Made by a program: the position numbers and the translations under genes. Shown in pieces: positions 61,307-64,000 of a DNA stretch of 64,000 nt. The DNA is from Mycobacterium kyorinense (GTDB lineage Bacteria > Actinomycetota > Actinomycetes > Mycobacteriales > Mycobacteriaceae): positions 1 to 64,000 of the forward strand of contig NZ_LQPE01000142.1 of assembly GCF_002101735.1 (NCBI RefSeq), read 5' to 3'. A model generated the notes under the pieces. That model worked only from the letters and a program-made list of their open reading frames with translations. It searched no databases and was not told the origin of the DNA. Position 1 is the first letter of the stretch. Every line of letters starts with the position of its first letter.

Positions 61307-62095
61307 TCACCATTGCCGGAGTTCGGCGACCGCGCCGGACGGTCGGGGAGCCAAGGTCAGATAGGGAATGAAACTGCTGTTACCGCAGGCGAGTACGGAA
61401 TGCACGACGTCGACGAGATGATCGGCCTCGACGAGGCCGCCCTGCATGTAGCCGTGATCCATCCAGTACCGGATAGCGCGTTCCAATGCGTCGGGATCCC
61501 AGGTCTTGTTGAACTCCGTCTGTGAGTCGCCTTCACCGCCGAAACAGTCGCCCACGGCCAGCCTGGTGAAGCCGATGTTCGGGTGCTCGATGCGCCATGC
61601 CTCGACGAGTTTGTCCAGCGCCGCCTTCGATACCGCGTACGCGCCGAGTAATGGCCATGGAGCGGAGTATGAGGCGCTCAACGACGACAGATACACCGCC
61701 GATCCGGCCGCTGCGGCCAAGTGAGGTGCGGCCGCCGCCGTGATGAGTGAGGCGCCGGTGACGTTGGTGGCGAACAGCTTCGCCCACTGCTCGGCGTCGA
61801 CGTCGGTAAGGGGCGCGAGGATACCGACACCGGTGGTGTACACCAGGGCATCCAGACCGCGGAAGTGCTCGACGACCTCTGCGATGGCGCGCTGGCACGC
61901 GGCGCCGTCCGTGACATCACAGACGACGGCTATGGCGCCGTTGCCGGCTTCGCTGGCGGCCCGGGTCAGACGGTCGTGCCGTCGTGCGAGGAAGGCGACC
62001 CGGGCTCCTCGCGCAGCCAGCCCCATTCCGATGCAGCGGCCCAAGCCCGCAGACGCGCCGACCACGGCAACTCGCAGCGTCGGCGCGTCAGGCAT
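61307..62095 (-). CDS. Short-chain dehydrogenase/reductase
   Basis: A 262-residue SDR. VVGASAGLGRCIG binds the cofactor (arginines after strand 2 in LARRHDRL suggest NADP), YLSSLSASYSAP gives the Ser and YAVSK the Tyr-Lys. ATG at 62095 follows AGGAG. It is the first gene of the SDR-ALDH-ADH-FadE operon. Confidence 0.88.
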   Translation of the reverse strand: MPDAPTLRVAVVGASAGLGRCIGMGLAARGARVAFLARRHDRLTRAASEAGNGAIAVVCDVTDGAACQRAIAEVVEHFRGLDALVYTTGVGILAPLTDVDAEQWAKLFATNVTGASLITAAAAPHLAAAAGSAVYLSSLSASYSAPWPLLGAYAVSKAALDKLVEAWRIEHPNIGFTRLAVGDCFGGEGDSQTEFNKTWDPDALERAIRYWMDHGYMQGGLVEADHLVDVVHSVLACGNSSFIPYLTLAPRPSGAVAELRQW

Positions 62096-62117
62096 GGGTA
62101 CTCCTTGGCTAGAAGGC

Positions 62118-62132
62118 GAGAACAACATTATC
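62118..62132. promoter_or_regulatory. Operator-like repeat GAGAACAACATTATC (site 8)
   Basis: Lies 23 bases before the SDR start at 62095. Arms GAGAAC and GATAAT fit the recurring pattern. Confidence 0.52.
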
Positions 62133-62215
62133 AGCTGAGTGCAAGCATAATATTCAGATATCGGAAATATATGTTTCCACCAGGGCTGCGCTAGGTTGGC
62201 ATCGGCGGTAAAAAG

Positions 62216-62848
62216 CTATCTTCGCAGTACTTTTCGGGGCTCGACGGCAAAGCTCAACAGCAGCCGGTCGAGAATCCTCGCCGCCCGCGTGCGGGCCCTC
62301 GCCGGATTCTTGGCATGCGCTACCAGAAGGGCGCCCTCTTCGACGGCCGCCACCAGCATGTGTGTCAGCTCCCCGACCGGGTGGTCGTCGATGATGCCCT
62401 CCGCGATGGCCGCCCGGACCATCTCATTGATGAGCGCAATGCTGTTGCTTTCCTGAATGGCGCGCAGTGTCCGCCAACCCAGGACGACCGGACCATCGAG
62501 CAGCATGACGCGCTGCACCTCGGGCTCGAGCGCCGATACCAGGAAACCGTGTAGTCCGGCCGAAAGCCGTTCCCACGAGTCAGCGCCTTTAGGCGGGGAG
62601 GCCAACGATCTGAGCGTCAGGTCGCGCTCGACCTCTTCGAAGACGGCGCGGAAAAGCTGGGCCTTGTCCTTGAAGTGGTGATAGAAGGCGCCCCGTGTAC
62701 CGACACCGGAGGTAGCGACCAGGTCGCCGATGCTGGTGTTGAAGTAGCCCCTCTCCACGAACAGGATGCGGCCGGCGTCGATGAGGTCGCGCCGTGTCTG
62801 ATCACCACGAGCCTGCCGCTCGACGTCGGTGCCACCACGCTGGGCCAT
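62216..62848 (-). CDS. TetR-family regulator
   Basis: A 210-residue repressor with helix-turn-helix SIGDLVATSGVGTRGAFYHH and a C-terminal ligand domain. ATG at 62848 (MAQRGGTDVE) is preferred; one at 62875 would overlap the palindrome. It is divergent from the substrate-binding gene, with a perfect inverted repeat between. It likely controls that pair of genes. Confidence 0.87.
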   Translation of the reverse strand: MAQRGGTDVERQARGDQTRRDLIDAGRILFVERGYFNTSIGDLVATSGVGTRGAFYHHFKDKAQLFRAVFEEVERDLTLRSLASPPKGADSWERLSAGLHGFLVSALEPEVQRVMLLDGPVVLGWRTLRAIQESNSIALINEMVRAAIAEGIIDDHPVGELTHMLVAAVEEGALLVAHAKNPARARTRAARILDRLLLSFAVEPRKVLRR

Positions 62849-62875
62849 GCCGAGCATCGTAGCAACATCCAGCAT

Positions 62876-62891
62876 GTAGGTTGGAGCCTAC
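62876..62891. promoter_or_regulatory. Operator GTAGGTTGGAGCCTAC
   Basis: GTAGG and CCTAC flank a 6-base centre between the divergent TetR and substrate-binding genes. This is a typical TetR autoregulation arrangement. The sequence is unlike the GAGAAT motif, so this TetR is probably not the island regulator. Confidence 0.6.
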
Positions 62892-62895
62892 CTTC

Positions 62896-64000
62896 ATGAA
62901 GTATGTTGCTCGCATGGCAGACGAAGGTGTTCGCGCATACGGCTCGGTGGCCCCGGTGAAAGTCGGCTTGCTGAACGACTATCCGACCAGGACCGGAACG
63001 GATAACGACACGCTGGACACCCTGCGGTTGGTGTTCGACGAGGCAGTGGCCGCCGGCCTGGTCGACAGGCCGATCGAACTGGTAGAGCGCAATGTGATCG
63101 GCCTGCCCAACGGCACTTACCAGGCCGTCGAGCGGGCCTACGACGAACTGGTGGCCGAGGGTTGCCTCGCCATCTTCGGCCCCTACGTCTCCGACAACGC
63201 AGTACCGCTGGCTGCGCACGCCGACCGAGTTGCCAAGGTCCCCAACATCATCCTGTCCGGATCCGAGGGCGCCCTCGGCGAATGGACCTTCGCGCTCAAC
63301 AACGGATCGATGCCCGAGGAGCCGGTCATGCTCGCCGCGGTGATGATCGGTGACGGTCGGCGCCGAATCGCGATCGCTTACGAGGCATCGCTGATCGGCA
63401 AGGAGTACCTGGCCTACGCCGAGAAGGCTTATGCAGCTGCCGGTTTGGCCATCGTCACCACTGTGCCGATCCCTCAGGTGGAGGCCGACAAGGCCGAGAC
63501 GGTGAATGCGCTGCGATCCGCCGAACCCGACGCCGTGGTGCACGTCGGGTTCGGTCACGGACTGTGGGGCTTCTCCGACGCCCTGCGCGCCGCCGGTTGG
63601 AATCCTCCTCGCTACACCACCACTGCGTTCGAAATGGCACACATCAGTGCTGAGTGGATGCGCCACCTCTCCGGCTGGATCGGCCTCGACAGCTACGACG
63701 AACGCAACACGGTTGGTCAGGCATTCCTGGACCGGTTCGAGGCCCGCTACGGCCGCAGGCCCGGACATTCCATGCCCGGTCTGTGCCACGACGTCGCCAC
63801 CGTGATCACCCGGGCACTGTCGGCGGCGCGGCCGTTGACCGGGGAGGGAGTCAAGAACGGTATCGAACAGGTGAAGCTCATCCCGGCGGCCAGCGGCGCG
63901 CCCGGCACGTTCCTGCGGTTCGGCCGCTACATCAGGCAGGGCTGGCTGGGCTCGGACTACCTGATCGCACGCCGAATCCTGCCGGATGGCACAGGGCACG
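62896..64000 (+). CDS. Branched-chain amino acid-type substrate-binding protein (partial)
   Basis: Open to the window end (368 codons). KVGLLNDYPTRTGTDNDTLD, AIFGPYVSDNAVPLAAHADR, NIILSGSEGALGEWTFALNN and AIAYEASLIGKEYLAYAEKA match the Peripla_BP_6/LivJ-AmiC fold that binds amino acids or amides. No signal peptide or lipobox is visible with either start (62896 or 62914), so it may act in the cytosol, as AmiC does. Divergent from tetR. Confidence 0.82.
   Translation, partial: MKYVARMADEGVRAYGSVAPVKVGLLNDYPTRTGTDNDTLDTLRLVFDEAVAAGLVDRPIELVERNVIGLPNGTYQAVERAYDELVAEGCLAIFGPYVSDNAVPLAAHADRVAKVPNIILSGSEGALGEWTFALNNGSMPEEPVMLAAVMIGDGRRRIAIAYEASLIGKEYLAYAEKAYAAAGLAIVTTVPIPQVEADKAETVNALRSAEPDAVVHVGFGHGLWGFSDALRAAGWNPPRYTTTAFEMAHISAEWMRHLSGWIGLDSYDERNTVGQAFLDRFEARYGRRPGHSMPGLCHDVATVITRALSAARPLTGEGVKNGIEQVKLIPAASGAPGTFLRFGRYIRQGWLGSDYLIARRILPDGTGH

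Noticed and set aside
62617..63999. A 460-residue minus-strand frame opposite the substrate-binding gene
   Set aside because: It runs through both tetR and the binding-protein gene in the wrong frames; no motifs.
1..64000. Insertion sequences, prophage, CRISPR arrays, tRNA or rRNA genes
   Set aside because: No transposase or integrase motifs, no regularly spaced repeats and no tRNA-like cloverleaf sequence were noticed on reading both strands.

Overview
The window is high-GC actinobacterial DNA, almost certainly from a Mycobacterium/Mycolicibacterium. Positions 1-7500 follow the Mycobacterium tuberculosis order gnd2 - bpoB - ephC - Rv1125 - Rv1126c - ppdK (Rv1122-Rv1127c), with three extra genes inserted. 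Further on there is a mycobacterial mce cluster, a FadD9-type carboxylic acid reductase and many FadD/FadE/CYP genes. No rRNA, tRNA, CRISPR array or insertion sequence was seen.

Layout. (1) 1-7500: conserved core block, with a glyoxalase-like gene and two Mce-associated membrane proteins inserted between bpoB and ephC. (2) 7503-11434: a Rossmann reductase that appears to start at ATC, a DoxX protein, and a feoA-feoB-NifU-like ferrous iron operon. (3) 11548-24288: first part of a catabolic island: acyl-CoA ligase, CaiB transferase plus cytochrome P450, SDR, alpha/beta hydrolase, carboxylic acid reductase (CAR), an unknown protein, a decayed cyclase gene and a GntR/FadR-type regulator. (4) 24895-33050: mceA-F and an exported tail protein, with no yrbE permease genes and a frameshifted mceF. 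(5) 33111-40921: an orphan divergent gene pair, a TetR regulator and a minus-strand operon CYP - ChsE2-like - split ChsH2-like - ChsE1-like - ChsH1-like - Ltp2-like. This is a paralogue of the M. tuberculosis igr operon, which removes the last three carbons of the cholesterol side chain. (6) 41117-62095: aldehyde dehydrogenases, a fused double CaiB, MaoC hydratase, two amidohydrolases (one interrupted by an in-frame TGA), five more acyl-CoA dehydrogenase or flavin enzymes, two acyl-CoA ligases, an alcohol dehydrogenase and SDRs. (7) 62216-64000: a TetR regulator divergent from a partial substrate-binding protein.

How it may work together. The enzyme set fits uptake of a hydrophobic substrate (Mce), terminal oxidation (CYP, ADH, ALDH), CoA activation (ligases, CaiB), dehydrogenation by paired ChsE1/ChsE2-type ACADs, hydration (ChsH1/H2) and retro-aldol cleavage (Ltp2). 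I infer degradation of a branched side chain on a steroid- or isoprenoid-like acid; the substrate cannot be read from sequence. A recurring 15-16 bp inverted repeat (GAGAAT/GATAAT half-sites) lies before at least seven of the island's units, suggesting one regulon. A second 24-bp motif is shared, inverted, between the CAR and mce upstream regions.

Several genes look damaged (mceF, the 50102 amidohydrolase, the 22892 cyclase), and a small relic of the 33111 gene lies at 15896, so the island appears to be rearranging.
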